Below, one piece after another: positions 8,087 through 17,779 of a DNA stretch of 64,000 nt. The stretch is taken from assembly GCA_018380885.1 (NCBI GenBank), contig JAGZSY010000012.1, positions 62,001 to 126,000 on the forward strand, read 5' to 3'. The stretch comes from Enterocloster asparagiformis (GTDB lineage Bacteria; Bacillota; Clostridia; Lachnospirales; Lachnospiraceae). The translations under genes and the position numbers were made by a program. The notes below the pieces were generated by a model. That model did not search any database. It was not told the DNA's origin and saw nothing but the letters and a program-made list of their open reading frames with translations. Numbering within the stretch: the first letter of the stretch is position 1; each line of letters opens with the position of its first letter.

Positions 8087-8998
8087 ATGAAGCACAGCTT
8101 AGACCAAATAGCCCAGGGGCTTTCCCAGCTTCAGGACAAAGGCCGGATAGATACCCGCCGCCTCTATCGCGGGATAGAACTGTCCTACCTCGCCCTCAAG
8201 TCCGATCAGCTCACACTGCCCCACGATGCGCTGGAGCACATCCTGGAGATCAACTATTGCAGGGCCGGACGTATGGGCTGGAAAATGGGAAATGGGAACA
8301 CCGTTTACCTTGGGCCGGGAGATTACAGCATACACACAATGGACGTCTGCGCAGACTCCGTCATGACCTTACCCAACGGATACTATGAAGGTCTGGCGCT
8401 CTGCATCGACCTGGACGCGCTCTCCCAGAATCCCCCGGAACTTCTGGCAGGCACGGGAATCACCGGGGCGTTTTTGATTCAGAAGTTTTGTAAAAACAGC
8501 CGCCACGCCTCCTTCGCCCGGACCGCGCAGAGCGAATCTATTTTTTCCGGCTTCTACGAGCAGCCGGAGCCCCTTCTTTTGCCTTACCAAAAGCTAAAAG
8601 CAATGGAGCTTTTATTGTACCTGGGCAAACGCGACGTCTCCGCCAACGAACATCTGGCTGATTACCAGGCCGAGCAGATTGAAATTATCAGGAACATCCA
8701 TGAGCAGCTCACCCAGCATATGGAGGAGCATTTTACAATCGAGTCCCTGGCAAAACAGTACCTGATGAATCCCACCACATTAAAAACCGTATTTAAGGCG
8801 GTGTACGGAAATTCCATCGCCGCCCACACCAAGGAACACCGGATGGAGCGGGCCGCCAAGCTCCTGCTGGAAACCCAGGACAGCATATCCGGCATTGCCC
8901 GGGCGGTGGGCTACGAAAATCAAAGCAAGTTTACTGCTGCCTTCAAAGAGTACTATCAAATACTGCCTACGGAGTACCGTAAGCAGCACTATGCGTGA
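8087..8998 (+). CDS. AraC-family transcriptional regulator
   Basis: A 303-residue protein. The N-terminal ~200 residues form a cupin-like sensing domain (LEHILEINYCRAGRMGWKM, YLGPGDYSIHTMD). The C-terminal ~100 residues hold two HTH motifs: HFTIESLAKQYLMNPTTLK and SISGIARAVGYENQSKFTAA, then the closing PTEYRK. It is the PchR-like type. The start follows AGGAG by seven bases and the gene is 15 bp behind the ArsR gene, so it is read as the second gene of the metal-resistance regulatory transcript. Its target and ligand are unknown; siderophore or metal-related control is inference from PchR-like relatives and context. Confidence 0.85.
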   Translation: MKHSLDQIAQGLSQLQDKGRIDTRRLYRGIELSYLALKSDQLTLPHDALEHILEINYCRAGRMGWKMGNGNTVYLGPGDYSIHTMDVCADSVMTLPNGYYEGLALCIDLDALSQNPPELLAGTGITGAFLIQKFCKNSRHASFARTAQSESIFSGFYEQPEPLLLPYQKLKAMELLLYLGKRDVSANEHLADYQAEQIEIIRNIHEQLTQHMEEHFTIESLAKQYLMNPTTLKTVFKAVYGNSIAAHTKEHRMERAAKLLLETQDSISGIARAVGYENQSKFTAAFKEYYQILPTEYRKQHYA

Positions 8999-9057
8999 GA
9001 ATGGACGCTTCCATATGGCAATGCCTCTGTGAAATTCTCCGCTTCTTGGCCATAATC

Positions 9058-9107
9058 GATATAAGCTTGCCATGGCAGGCTGAGGTCTGCTATGACAAGC
9101 TTATATC
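9058..9107. terminator. long hairpin between convergent genes
   Basis: GATATAAGCTTG at 9058-9069 pairs perfectly with CAAGCTTATATC at 9096-9107. Further inner pairing (CAT/ATG, GCAG/CTGC) gives a ~20-bp stem with a few mismatches. It sits between the AraC gene and the convergent flavodiiron gene and probably ends transcription from both sides. There is no strong T-run. Confidence 0.55.
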
Positions 9108-9168
9108 TAAACCAGTATTGACAGTTGACCCCAACGGGCTTACCTTCCGTTATGATTTGGAAGCCTGC

Positions 9169-11706
9169 TTAAAACTCCATCACTTCCTGATAGGTGGCAT
9201 GGCGCTCCAGGGCCTCGGTCATGGCCGCCATCTGGGACAAATCACCTAACAGAATCACACCGCTCATCCGATTGTTCAGGAAATAATATTTCCGGTACTG
9301 CTCCTTGCCCATATCCCTAAATTCCACTGTCTTATAATAGAGATTCGGATTTCTTCCGTTGTCGCCCGCCGCAAACAGGGCGGTGTTCATGCCGTGGAAG
9401 GTCAGGGCCGCGGGTACCGGCGTGTACTCAAGACTGTCGCCGGCCGCGTTGGCGCCGGCCGTCTTGCCCTGCTCCACAGCCTCCGGCCAGATGCCGTAAT
9501 TAATGTCATGGTATTCCGCGCAGTCGCCGCAGGCATAGACGCCCGGGACGGAGGTCTCCATCAGCTCGTTGACAACCACGGCCCGCTTCGTCTCCAATCC
9601 CATCTTCTTGGCCAGCTCTATGTTGGCGCGGACGCCGGCGGACACAATCACCATCCCGGCCTCCACCACTTCCCCGGTTTTCAGGCGGACGCCGCTCACA
9701 TGGCCGTCCCCCTCGATGGCCTCCACATTGACACCGGTGCGGATCGCCACGCCAGCTTTGGAGGCCAGTATCTTCAACTGCTCCCCGGAGCCCTCATCCA
9801 GCTGGCGTCCCATCAGAGACGGCGCCATCTCAAGCACCGTCACCTCAAGACCCGCCTTCTTAAGCTCCCAAGCGGCCTCCAGTCCCAGAACGCCTCCTCC
9901 GATAACCACGGCCTTTCCCGCGCCCTTCATCAGATTCTCCACCCTTCTGACATCAGAAAGCCGTCTGATTGCCACCACCTCCGGCAGCTTACTTCCCTCG
10001 ATCGGCGGAATAAAGCATTCGCTTCCCAGCGCGTATATCAGCTTCGTGAAATGCAGCTTCGTTCCGTCGTCAAGAAGCGCTTCCCTGGCATCCGTATCCA
10101 CGCTTTCCACCCGTTTTCCAAGCATCTGGCGCACCTGGTTTTGCTCATACCATCCGGCGTCCACCATGGCGATCTGTTCCGGCTCCAGACCTGCAACCAG
10201 GGATTTAGTCAGCATCGGACGGTTGTAGGACGGGTAAGGCTCCTCAGACACCATGACAATCCGCCCGGTGGCATCCCTCTCCCGGATGGCTTTAGCGGCG
10301 TTAAATCCGGCCGCGCCGTTGCCGAGGATCAGATAATCGTTGTTCGTGTTGTTGGCGAACTCATTTGTAACATCGTCCACCGGCACAAAGTTCTCCCGGC
10401 CCACGCCGCACACCGGACAAATCTCTATGGAGGAATCAAAGATTTCCCCGCAAACCAGACATTTAACCAGCTTCCTGCTGCCCTTGGCCACGGCCGCCTT
10501 GGGCTTCTTGGACTGCACCAGGCAGCCGAACTGGTATCCAAACTCATAGGCGCTCACCAAATCCGCCTCCGACGGTTTGAACCGCACCCTGAATCCGTCC
10601 ACCACCTTCATCTTCAACTGTTTCAAACGCTCCGTGATATGGGGCACTCCCTCGCCGCTCCAGCCGTAGCTGCCAAAAGCTCCCGCATATTTTCCGCCGT
10701 GGGTCACGCTGAACATGCCCAGCGTCAAATCCCAGATCGGACGCAGCGCCTCGGCAATAATCGTGGGCGTGCCGAACAGCATCCCGTCCGCAAATTGCAG
10801 CTCCTCCTGCACCTTGGCGGCGTCGGCCGTCACCATATCGTAGCTGCGCACGTCGATATCGCCGCTGTCCGCAATTCCCTCCGCAATCTTCTCCGCCAGC
10901 TGCCCCGTATATCCGTAGGCGCTGACGTAAGGGATGATAACGGTTTTCTTTCCGTTTGGATTCACCACCGTGGACCATTCCCGGTAAAGGGCCATCACCC
11001 GCTTAATTCTGTCGCCCACCAGCACCGGACCGTGGCCCGTGCACACCATGCTGATATCCAGGGCCTTCACCCGGTCCAGGGCCTTCAGCATAAACGGCTT
11101 ATACGGCCCGATAATACAGTCAAAATAATAGCGAAGGGCCTTTAAATAATCGTCCTCATTCTGAATCTTGTCCGACACCACCTCTTCCAGGCAGTAGTGG
11201 GAGCCGAAGGAATCGCAGGTCACAAGAATCTGCTCCTCCTCAATAAAGGTGTACATGGTATCCGGCCAGTGCAGGTTCGGCACCAGCATAAAATGCAAGG
11301 TACGCTTGCCGATGGTCATCCGCTGGTCGTCCTTCACCGCAATGCTGACAAAGTCCCGGTTCACGATTTCTTTTAAGAAACTAATGGCGCAGGGAGTCGC
11401 CAGTATCTTCATCTGAGGGCTGTAATCCAGCAGACGCTCCACGCTCCCCGCATGGTCCGGCTCCGTGTGGCTGGTCACCAGATAATCGATCTTCGTGACA
11501 TCAATCACTTCGTTCAATTTCTCCAGATAGTCGTCAAAAAACCTGGCCTTCGCCGTCTCAAACAGCACCACCTTGTCCCCGGTTTTCATCACATAAGAAT
11601 TGTAGGTTGTGCCGAATTCCGTATACATCACAATGTCAAACACCCGCAGCTTGTCGTCAATGATACCTGTCCAGTAAAATCCATCTCTCAATTTAATCGC
11701 TTTCAT
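9169..11706 (-). CDS. flavodiiron protein fused to rubredoxin and NADH:rubredoxin reductase (class F FDP)
   Basis: An 845-residue three-part electron-transfer enzyme that should reduce O2 (and possibly NO) with NADH, without external partners. Residues ~1-245 are the metallo-beta-lactamase-like diiron domain with HTEPDH, NLHW, CDSFGSHYC and CTGHGPV carrying the iron ligands. Residues ~250-400 are the FMN flavodoxin domain (PYVSAYGYTGQLAEKIAEG, FGSYGWSGEG). Next is a rubredoxin with CLVCGEIF and CPVCGVG. The remainder is an FAD/NAD-dependent reductase (ILGNGAAGFNAAKAI, VIGGGVLGLEAAWEL, YACGDCAEY). This layout matches the class F enzyme characterised in Clostridioides difficile. AAGGAG precedes the ATG at 11706. 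A perfect inverted repeat lies 91 bp upstream. Confidence 0.95.
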   Translation of the reverse strand: MKAIKLRDGFYWTGIIDDKLRVFDIVMYTEFGTTYNSYVMKTGDKVVLFETAKARFFDDYLEKLNEVIDVTKIDYLVTSHTEPDHAGSVERLLDYSPQMKILATPCAISFLKEIVNRDFVSIAVKDDQRMTIGKRTLHFMLVPNLHWPDTMYTFIEEEQILVTCDSFGSHYCLEEVVSDKIQNEDDYLKALRYYFDCIIGPYKPFMLKALDRVKALDISMVCTGHGPVLVGDRIKRVMALYREWSTVVNPNGKKTVIIPYVSAYGYTGQLAEKIAEGIADSGDIDVRSYDMVTADAAKVQEELQFADGMLFGTPTIIAEALRPIWDLTLGMFSVTHGGKYAGAFGSYGWSGEGVPHITERLKQLKMKVVDGFRVRFKPSEADLVSAYEFGYQFGCLVQSKKPKAAVAKGSRKLVKCLVCGEIFDSSIEICPVCGVGRENFVPVDDVTNEFANNTNNDYLILGNGAAGFNAAKAIRERDATGRIVMVSEEPYPSYNRPMLTKSLVAGLEPEQIAMVDAGWYEQNQVRQMLGKRVESVDTDAREALLDDGTKLHFTKLIYALGSECFIPPIEGSKLPEVVAIRRLSDVRRVENLMKGAGKAVVIGGGVLGLEAAWELKKAGLEVTVLEMAPSLMGRQLDEGSGEQLKILASKAGVAIRTGVNVEAIEGDGHVSGVRLKTGEVVEAGMVIVSAGVRANIELAKKMGLETKRAVVVNELMETSVPGVYACGDCAEYHDINYGIWPEAVEQGKTAGANAAGDSLEYTPVPAALTFHGMNTALFAAGDNGRNPNLYYKTVEFRDMGKEQYRKYYFLNNRMSGVILLGDLSQMAAMTEALERHATYQEVMEF

Positions 11707-11796
11707 GGTCAGTCCCTCTCCTTTACGCACATGAATTACAGCTAATATGATATTATGATTCTACTTTAACGTAAATCCCATCCTTTGTCTATTGCA

Positions 11797-11815
11797 TTTG
11801 CCACATATTGGCAAA
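11797..11815. promoter_or_regulatory. perfect palindrome upstream of the flavodiiron gene
   Basis: TTTGCCA, 5 bp, TGGCAAA (11797-11815). It lies about 90-110 bp upstream of the start codon, upstream of a plausible promoter (minus strand TTTACG, 17 bp, TATCAT). It is a candidate operator for an oxygen- or redox-responsive regulator. The sequence does not match the Rex consensus. Confidence 0.45.
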
Positions 11816-11893
11816 CTATTATCAATCTTTTTTAAGGAACTGCTCAGCCCAGCTTTTAAGGGTTTACGCCTGCTGTAATGGGTGTCCGATGTG

Positions 11894-13579
11894 TCAATGC
11901 TCCGATATTCCAGTGCTTAACTGAAAGCGGCTTACCCTGCTTTTCAGATACTGGGACTGCCCGTAAAGTTCTTCAGACGCAGCGGCCGACTCCTCTGCGG
12001 TGGCGGAGTTGGTCTGTACGATAACGGATATCTGGTCGATACCCGCGGAGACCATTTCAGTGGCGTCTGCCTGCCTTTTTGAAGCCTCCGCGATTTGGTT
12101 TATCTTAGATATCATCTCATCAGTACCACCAGCTATATTCATCAGCGAGGCCGCAGCCTCTTCCGCTAATTTTCTTCCCTGATCAACCGCAGCGAGAGAC
12201 TGCTCAATCAACGCCTCTGTGCTCTTAGAAGCATTTGATGACTTATTGGCCAAATTCCGCACTTCCTGGGCTACTACGGAAAATCCGTTGCCAGCCGCGC
12301 CCGCCCGGGCCGCCTCCACAGCGGCATTCAGCGCCAGGATATTGGTCTGGAATGCGATATCATCAATCGTCTTGATGATTTTTCTGATTTGCGTAGAGTT
12401 TACACTGATTTCCTCCATCGCATTCTTCATTTCCTGCATCTGCTGGTTACAGGCCAGCATATTTGCCCCCATTTCACCTGCCGCTGCCTTTACCAATTGT
12501 GAGGTTTCCGCATTCTCCTTCACCTGCTCAGATATTTCCGACATTGTCGTTGCCAGTTCCTCCACCGAACCGGCCTGAGCAATGACACCCTGCGAAAGTA
12601 CCTGTGCGCCGCTTGAAACTTGGTTTGCCCCGCTGGCAACCTGGTCGGAAAACATATTAATTTCTGAAATTGTCTCGTTCAGAGAGTGAAGTACAATAAA
12701 CAGCGCCTCCTGCACAGGCAGAAAATCCCCCTGGAAAGCATCATAACCCGGGATTTCCAGATTACCGTCCGCCAGCTGCTGCATAACCTTGGAAATCGCG
12801 TTCATGTAATAGGAAATCTTGTCCGACATTTGCCGCATGCTGTCTGAAAGGCTTCCCAATTCATCCCTTGATCTATATTTTACATCGATTTTCAGATGTC
12901 CCTGCTCCATCTGCTTGGCCGCGGCCTCCAGTTCCTTAATAGGTCTGGTGATGCTGCGGGTAATATAAACGCCAAAAAGGATGCTTACAAGTACGCTGGT
13001 TATCCCCAATACAGATAGTATGAAAATGAATTTCGTCTGCGCAGCACGCAGATTCACGATCAGCGCATCTGCTTTCTTGTCCGCTATTTCAATCAGTTCA
13101 TCCAGCTCCACTTGTGCTTTACGGATGGTTATGATATTGTTTGCTTCCATATAGGCGGCGGCTTCTTCCTTTTGATTCTGCACCGCAAGCTCCAGCACAT
13201 GTTCACGCTGTGGCGCAAGCTCATTGAGCGCCTCCTGAAGCCGCTCAACAATTGCCTGATCTCCCAAAAAATCTTTTTGGATAATCGGAATCTGTTCTTG
13301 AATCTTACTTTCACACGCCCTGGCATTATCCAACGCTTGCTTTGTATTCTCCTGATTGGTACTGGAGATGGCGCGGAATACAGATTTCTGCATCGCCTCA
13401 AAACTGGAATTAACCGTATTCGCCGCATTCAGCACTTTGAATGGGCCGCTATAGAACACCTCCACCTTTGACCTGATACTGATTAAGTTTCCAATACTCA
13501 CAGCAATACTGATAACCAATAAACTCAAAACAAATACATACGAGATCATAAGTTTTCTGCTGACTTTTAAATTCCTCAT
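11894..13579 (-). CDS. methyl-accepting chemotaxis protein
   Basis: A 561-residue chemoreceptor. A short cytoplasmic N-terminus leads into TM1 ([20 protein letters not shown]), then a periplasm-facing four-helix-bundle sensor (4HB_MCP) to about residue 190, TM2 ([20 protein letters not shown]), HAMP ([20 protein letters not shown]) and a long coiled-coil signalling domain whose tip reads [18 protein letters not shown]. It signals through CheW/CheA. The helices of the sensor domain suggest a small ligand, but none can be named. It is followed downstream by nothing in its operon; the c-di-GMP genes lie upstream on the same strand. Confidence 0.93.
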   Translation of the reverse strand: MRNLKVSRKLMISYVFVLSLLVISIAVSIGNLISIRSKVEVFYSGPFKVLNAANTVNSSFEAMQKSVFRAISSTNQENTKQALDNARACESKIQEQIPIIQKDFLGDQAIVERLQEALNELAPQREHVLELAVQNQKEEAAAYMEANNIITIRKAQVELDELIEIADKKADALIVNLRAAQTKFIFILSVLGITSVLVSILFGVYITRSITRPIKELEAAAKQMEQGHLKIDVKYRSRDELGSLSDSMRQMSDKISYYMNAISKVMQQLADGNLEIPGYDAFQGDFLPVQEALFIVLHSLNETISEINMFSDQVASGANQVSSGAQVLSQGVIAQAGSVEELATTMSEISEQVKENAETSQLVKAAAGEMGANMLACNQQMQEMKNAMEEISVNSTQIRKIIKTIDDIAFQTNILALNAAVEAARAGAAGNGFSVVAQEVRNLANKSSNASKSTEALIEQSLAAVDQGRKLAEEAAASLMNIAGGTDEMISKINQIAEASKRQADATEMVSAGIDQISVIVQTNSATAEESAAASEELYGQSQYLKSRVSRFQLSTGISEH

Positions 13580-13619
13580 AATTATTTTTCCTCCCGTTAA
13601 AAGCGCTTACGTCCGTCCA

Positions 13620-15476
13620 TCACCCCCACGCTTTATCTCTGTCGAGAACCTTTTCAAATTCCCCAATGGTCATCGGTCTGTAGAAGGCAAATCCCTGGAT
13701 TAAATCACAGTCCACAGATTTCAGAAATTCTACCTGTTCTTCCTGCTCAACGCCCTCGGCAACTGTACTGATATTCAACTGTTTCACCATATTGATGATA
13801 TATTTCAAAATGGTATGCTCCCGGTTCACATCCACGCTCACCCGGAAAAACACGCCGTCAAGCTTCAATACGTCAATTGGCAGGTTCTTCAAAAGTCCCA
13901 GCGAGGAGTATCCTGTGCCGAAGTCATCAAGAGAACACAGAAATCCATTCTCATGCAGCTCTCTGACCACCTGCAATAAGTACTCCTCATGCTCAAATGC
14001 CGCGGATTCCGTCAACTCCAGCTCCAGCATCTTGTCCGGTATTTCATATTTATTCTTGATTTCCGCGTATACGCGGATAAAATCCGGACTGTAGAACTGA
14101 ATTTTTGACACATTGACAGAAATAGGCACCACAGTCTCCCCTTTTTTCATACGCTGGCGAAGCCAGATACATACCTTCTCAAAGACGTACCTGTCCACCT
14201 TGCCGATAAAATGGTTCTTTTCCAGCACCGGAATAAAGAACCCCGGCGAGAGAAGCCCCTCTCCGGGGACCTCCCATCTCACCAACGCCTCCGCGGCCTT
14301 CACTGCGCCGTCCTTTACCCCGACCTTGGGCTGCATATAGACCACAAACTCTTCATTATCTAAGCCCTCCTGCATGCGGTCCTTTACCGCCATCTCGGCA
14401 ATCAGCTTTCGTCTAATCTCCTCCCCATAAAACGCATAGCATTTTCCCGGCTTATTTTTTACTTCTTTCTGGGCAAAATTGGCACGGTTAACCATCATGA
14501 CCGCCTCCGGCGCCTCCTCTAAATCCTCTGCGCAGCAAATGCCTCCGGCAATTGTCATCATATGGCGGTTTGATTTGACAAGATTGGAATTTAAGAATTC
14601 CTCGTCCACCTGCTCCTGTGTTTTCAGCAAATCGTCGCGTCTCTCATAACGGCGCAGAATCACAAACCGGTCCGCCATCTCGCGGCCCAGCAGTTCATTT
14701 TCCCTCAGGTGATTCATGGCGACACGGGCATAGCCTTTCAACAGTTCGTCCCCATATGAGTATCCAAATACATCGTTAACGTATTTAAAATTCTCAAAAT
14801 CCACATATAAAACAGCAAATTTTGTGTCGGGATTTTGGGCTATCATACGGTTTACCTCTGCATAGAACCGCTCCATATGGTATGCCCCCGTCAGCTCGTC
14901 CCGGTATGCCAAGCCTTCCAGCTTTTTATTAGCAACCTTCAGCTGAAAGAATTTCCGGATATAAAAGTAAACGGCTGCTGCAAACGCAATGGTGGTGAAC
15001 AGCGCGGTAACAGAAATCATCCTCGCCGTCTTTTCCGCCTTTTCGATGGAATATTGCTCAATGGAAAAAACCGTATCATTGGCAACCTCAAATAATTTCT
15101 CGCTGGAATCCAACAGCAAGCCGCTGTCCTCCCCCTGCCTCACCTCATCAATCTCTTCCCTTACCGTATCCCACTGCTGCCTCAGTAGGTTCAGGTTATT
15201 CCGGTATATCACGCTGTCAGCCAGGACCAGCCCGTACCGGCCCTGTCCGGTTAATAATTCATTCAGAATTTCCTCCACATAGTCAACCAATTCATCATCC
15301 GGACAGTGATTCGTCTCCAGCTTCACCACCCTTTGGGAAGCCCCCCTTACAATCCCTACGTAATTAATCAGTTTCGAGTAATCCCGAATATCCGAAATCT
15401 GCCGGATCGCAATCACACTGATCGCCACAAGCAGCCCCAGAAGCAACGTAAATAGGATTCCTATATGCTTTTTCAT
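13620..15476 (-). CDS. membrane GGDEF-EAL protein, probable c-di-GMP phosphodiesterase
   Basis: A 618-residue protein with an N-terminal membrane segment (IGILFTLLLGLLVAISVIAI), an extracytoplasmic helical sensor to ~155, a second membrane segment (MISVTALFTTIAFAAAVYFYI), then GGDEF and EAL domains. The GGDEF active-site loop is degenerate: it reads LLGREMADRF where GGDEF/GGEEF is expected, so no cyclase activity is likely. The EAL domain keeps its catalytic set: AAEALVRWE, NVSKIQF, LELTESAAF, LDDFGTGYSSLGLL, VAEGVEQEE and IQGFAFYRP. Net hydrolysis of c-di-GMP is therefore expected. It lies between the chemoreceptor and another GGDEF-EAL gene with gaps of ~40 bp. Confidence 0.92.
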   Translation of the reverse strand: MKKHIGILFTLLLGLLVAISVIAIRQISDIRDYSKLINYVGIVRGASQRVVKLETNHCPDDELVDYVEEILNELLTGQGRYGLVLADSVIYRNNLNLLRQQWDTVREEIDEVRQGEDSGLLLDSSEKLFEVANDTVFSIEQYSIEKAEKTARMISVTALFTTIAFAAAVYFYIRKFFQLKVANKKLEGLAYRDELTGAYHMERFYAEVNRMIAQNPDTKFAVLYVDFENFKYVNDVFGYSYGDELLKGYARVAMNHLRENELLGREMADRFVILRRYERRDDLLKTQEQVDEEFLNSNLVKSNRHMMTIAGGICCAEDLEEAPEAVMMVNRANFAQKEVKNKPGKCYAFYGEEIRRKLIAEMAVKDRMQEGLDNEEFVVYMQPKVGVKDGAVKAAEALVRWEVPGEGLLSPGFFIPVLEKNHFIGKVDRYVFEKVCIWLRQRMKKGETVVPISVNVSKIQFYSPDFIRVYAEIKNKYEIPDKMLELELTESAAFEHEEYLLQVVRELHENGFLCSLDDFGTGYSSLGLLKNLPIDVLKLDGVFFRVSVDVNREHTILKYIINMVKQLNISTVAEGVEQEEQVEFLKSVDCDLIQGFAFYRPMTIGEFEKVLDRDKAWG

Positions 15477-15513
15477 TGGTTTACCCCCGGTAAATTATTT
15501 CTTTCGGCCAGAA

Positions 15514-17676
15514 TCATTCTATTCTCTCCGTTCCCTGCTGATCAGACCGAATCAAAACAGAGGTTCCCAGCATTTGCTCCTTCTTTAATAATTCCAAAAA
15601 CGCTTCCGCACTCATCGGCTTGGCAAAATAGTAGCCCTGTCCATAATCACAATGATACTGATGCAGCAGATCCAACTGCTCCATCGTCTCAATCCCTTCC
15701 GCCAAAGAACGTGTCATGGGAAGCTCGCGGCAGATCTGCATCGTGTTCTTCATGACAATACGGCTCTTGGCATCGCTGCTCAATTTATCGACCAGAGATT
15801 TGTCGAATTTAATCTCGTCAAAATCAAGTGTAGTCAGAATAGACAGGTTGGAGTATTTCGATCCAAAATCATCCAATGAAACAGAAAAACCCTCCGCAAC
15901 AATCTGGTTCATCAGGTCAATCAATTGCTGCGGCTCCAATTTGCTGATACTTTCGGTTACCTCTATGGTAATCTTCTCCGCGGGAACTCCATATTCCTGA
16001 CAGATCTGTTTGATCTGCCTCACAATATCGGAGGCCATCAGCGTAACACGGGAGAAATTAGAGGAAATATGTGTTTCGATTCCCTGATTTTTCCAGTTCC
16101 GCCAATCAGCGCAGACTGTCTGGAATACAAATAAATCCAAATGGCAGATTACACGCTCCCGTTCGTAGTGGGGAATAAAACGATCCGGCAGGATTAAGCT
16201 TCCCCGCTTGCTCCTTTTGCGCACCAGGGCTTCCGCGCCGATAATCCGCCCGGTTTTAAGGCAGATCTGAGGCTGATAATGGACCTCGAAGCGGTGGTCG
16301 GCAATATCCCGCAAAAGCTCCGTGGCAATTCCGGCCCGTGCCATTTTGTCGCCTTGGAGAATGGCATGGTAATACTGCTGCTTTTCTGCATACATTAAGT
16401 CATCGGCCTTCCGAATTTCTTCGTCGGCCGATACATTTCCTTCTTTCCAGGTGTGGCCAATGGATACGTCATACTCTTTGTTCTTATCAAAATCGAGGAT
16501 CAGCTTCTGGGTAAGCACATTAAAATCCTGCTTGTCTATATTGGGGCAAAGCACCGTAAACTCATCCCCGCCCACCCGATACGCTTCATGTTCCACGTGC
16601 AGTTTCAGGATATCTGCTACTTTTTTTATCACCCGGTCCCCATATTCATGGCCGTTGCTGTCATTGATTTTCTTCATCCCATTGATGTCGATATAGATGA
16701 CGCCTAAGGAACACAGGGTCTGATTGGAAAGCTTGTCCAACATTTTTATAAAGCTGTTCCGGTTCTGCAGGCCGGTAAGTAAATCCGTATAGCTGAATAA
16801 TTCGAGATTCCGGATCAGCCTGCGCCGCTCCATTTCCTCCAATACAAAGCTGCATACGCTGCGGAGCAAGGACAGGTCCTCCGTGCTTTCCGTCGGATTA
16901 TCAACACCCAGGAAACCGATTATCCGGCCGTTTTTTTTGAGCGGAGCCGCGGCAAGGCTTTCAATTCCCTGGGCCTTTAATATGCGGTAATCAGGTGAAT
17001 TAACTGCCAGGTCCTTGTCCAGCGAGGTGATAAAAAACTCTCCGTCAAGCTTAAATTTGTGGTTCCAGTCCCTGATGTATTCCATCGGAATATCCTGCAG
17101 AACTTCAATCTGATGCTGGATACCAGGGACGCACCATTCAAAGGTATTATTGATGTGATTCTCTTCGTATTCAAAAATATATGCCCGGTCAGCTGCATAA
17201 AAGCGACATATGGTTTCCAAAAAGCGGTTCACTGCCGCGTTGACGTCTGCCTCGCTGGAAAGCGTTTGAATGCAGTCCACCAACGTTTCTTCCATTGTAA
17301 GGCGGCTCGAAACGCGGTCAAACTTTTCTTTTTGAGCTGTAATATCCCGCGCGATTTCAAGCCGGCGATATTCCCCTTCGTACAAAACCAAGGTATCTGT
17401 GATGTCAAACCACATCTGGAGCTTTTCATTGTAATGCTCCCAATGATATGGCTGTCCTGGCACCAGTTTACTGTTCGTACAGAATGAGCAGACACGATCC
17501 AGCCCCTGAATCAGCTCATAGCATTTTTTCCCATAAGTGTCCTGCGCATGCTCAAATCCGTACAGGGAGGCGGCGGCCTGTGTCATATATATTATTTTGT
17601 TGGTATCCGTATCTGTTGCGTACGCCACCAGATTTTGCTGGTTTATAATAAATCGTTCAAAAAAAGTTTCGTTCAC
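15514..17676 (-). CDS. PAS-GAF-GGDEF-EAL bifunctional-type c-di-GMP protein
   Basis: A 720-residue soluble signalling protein. Residues ~1-125 are a PAS domain with an unusual cysteine pair (RVCSFCTNSK), ~135-290 a GAF domain (VNRFLETICRFYAADRAYIF), ~295-450 a GGDEF domain with an intact loop (AYRVGGDEFTVLCP), and ~455-705 an EAL domain. The EAL domain has GAEALVRKRS, SSNFSRV, EVTESISK, LDDFGSKYSNLS, KFDKSLVDK and GQGYYFAKP. It looks complete apart from conservative changes such as FGSKYS for FGTGYS. Either activity is possible. The CxxC in the PAS domain recurs in clostridial sensors and could bind metal; that is a guess. Confidence 0.92.
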   Translation of the reverse strand: MNETFFERFIINQQNLVAYATDTDTNKIIYMTQAAASLYGFEHAQDTYGKKCYELIQGLDRVCSFCTNSKLVPGQPYHWEHYNEKLQMWFDITDTLVLYEGEYRRLEIARDITAQKEKFDRVSSRLTMEETLVDCIQTLSSEADVNAAVNRFLETICRFYAADRAYIFEYEENHINNTFEWCVPGIQHQIEVLQDIPMEYIRDWNHKFKLDGEFFITSLDKDLAVNSPDYRILKAQGIESLAAAPLKKNGRIIGFLGVDNPTESTEDLSLLRSVCSFVLEEMERRRLIRNLELFSYTDLLTGLQNRNSFIKMLDKLSNQTLCSLGVIYIDINGMKKINDSNGHEYGDRVIKKVADILKLHVEHEAYRVGGDEFTVLCPNIDKQDFNVLTQKLILDFDKNKEYDVSIGHTWKEGNVSADEEIRKADDLMYAEKQQYYHAILQGDKMARAGIATELLRDIADHRFEVHYQPQICLKTGRIIGAEALVRKRSKRGSLILPDRFIPHYERERVICHLDLFVFQTVCADWRNWKNQGIETHISSNFSRVTLMASDIVRQIKQICQEYGVPAEKITIEVTESISKLEPQQLIDLMNQIVAEGFSVSLDDFGSKYSNLSILTTLDFDEIKFDKSLVDKLSSDAKSRIVMKNTMQICRELPMTRSLAEGIETMEQLDLLHQYHCDYGQGYYFAKPMSAEAFLELLKKEQMLGTSVLIRSDQQGTERIE

Positions 17677-17779
17677 AGTATACCTCCCGGATCGTCATGC
17701 TACAGATCACACTCTGCCTTCCATCGTGTATGAGAAGGTTTTGACTGATTCCAATCCATATATGTATCTTAACGCTCAC

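Noticed and set aside
9394..11145. 583-codon open frame on the plus strand
   Set aside because: It lies wholly opposite the flavodiiron fusion gene, whose motifs are unmistakable; it has no family resemblance and is a high-GC shadow.
11797..11815. Rex operator before the flavodiiron gene
   Set aside because: TTTGCCA-N5-TGGCAAA lacks the TTGTGA/TCACAA halves of the Rex consensus.
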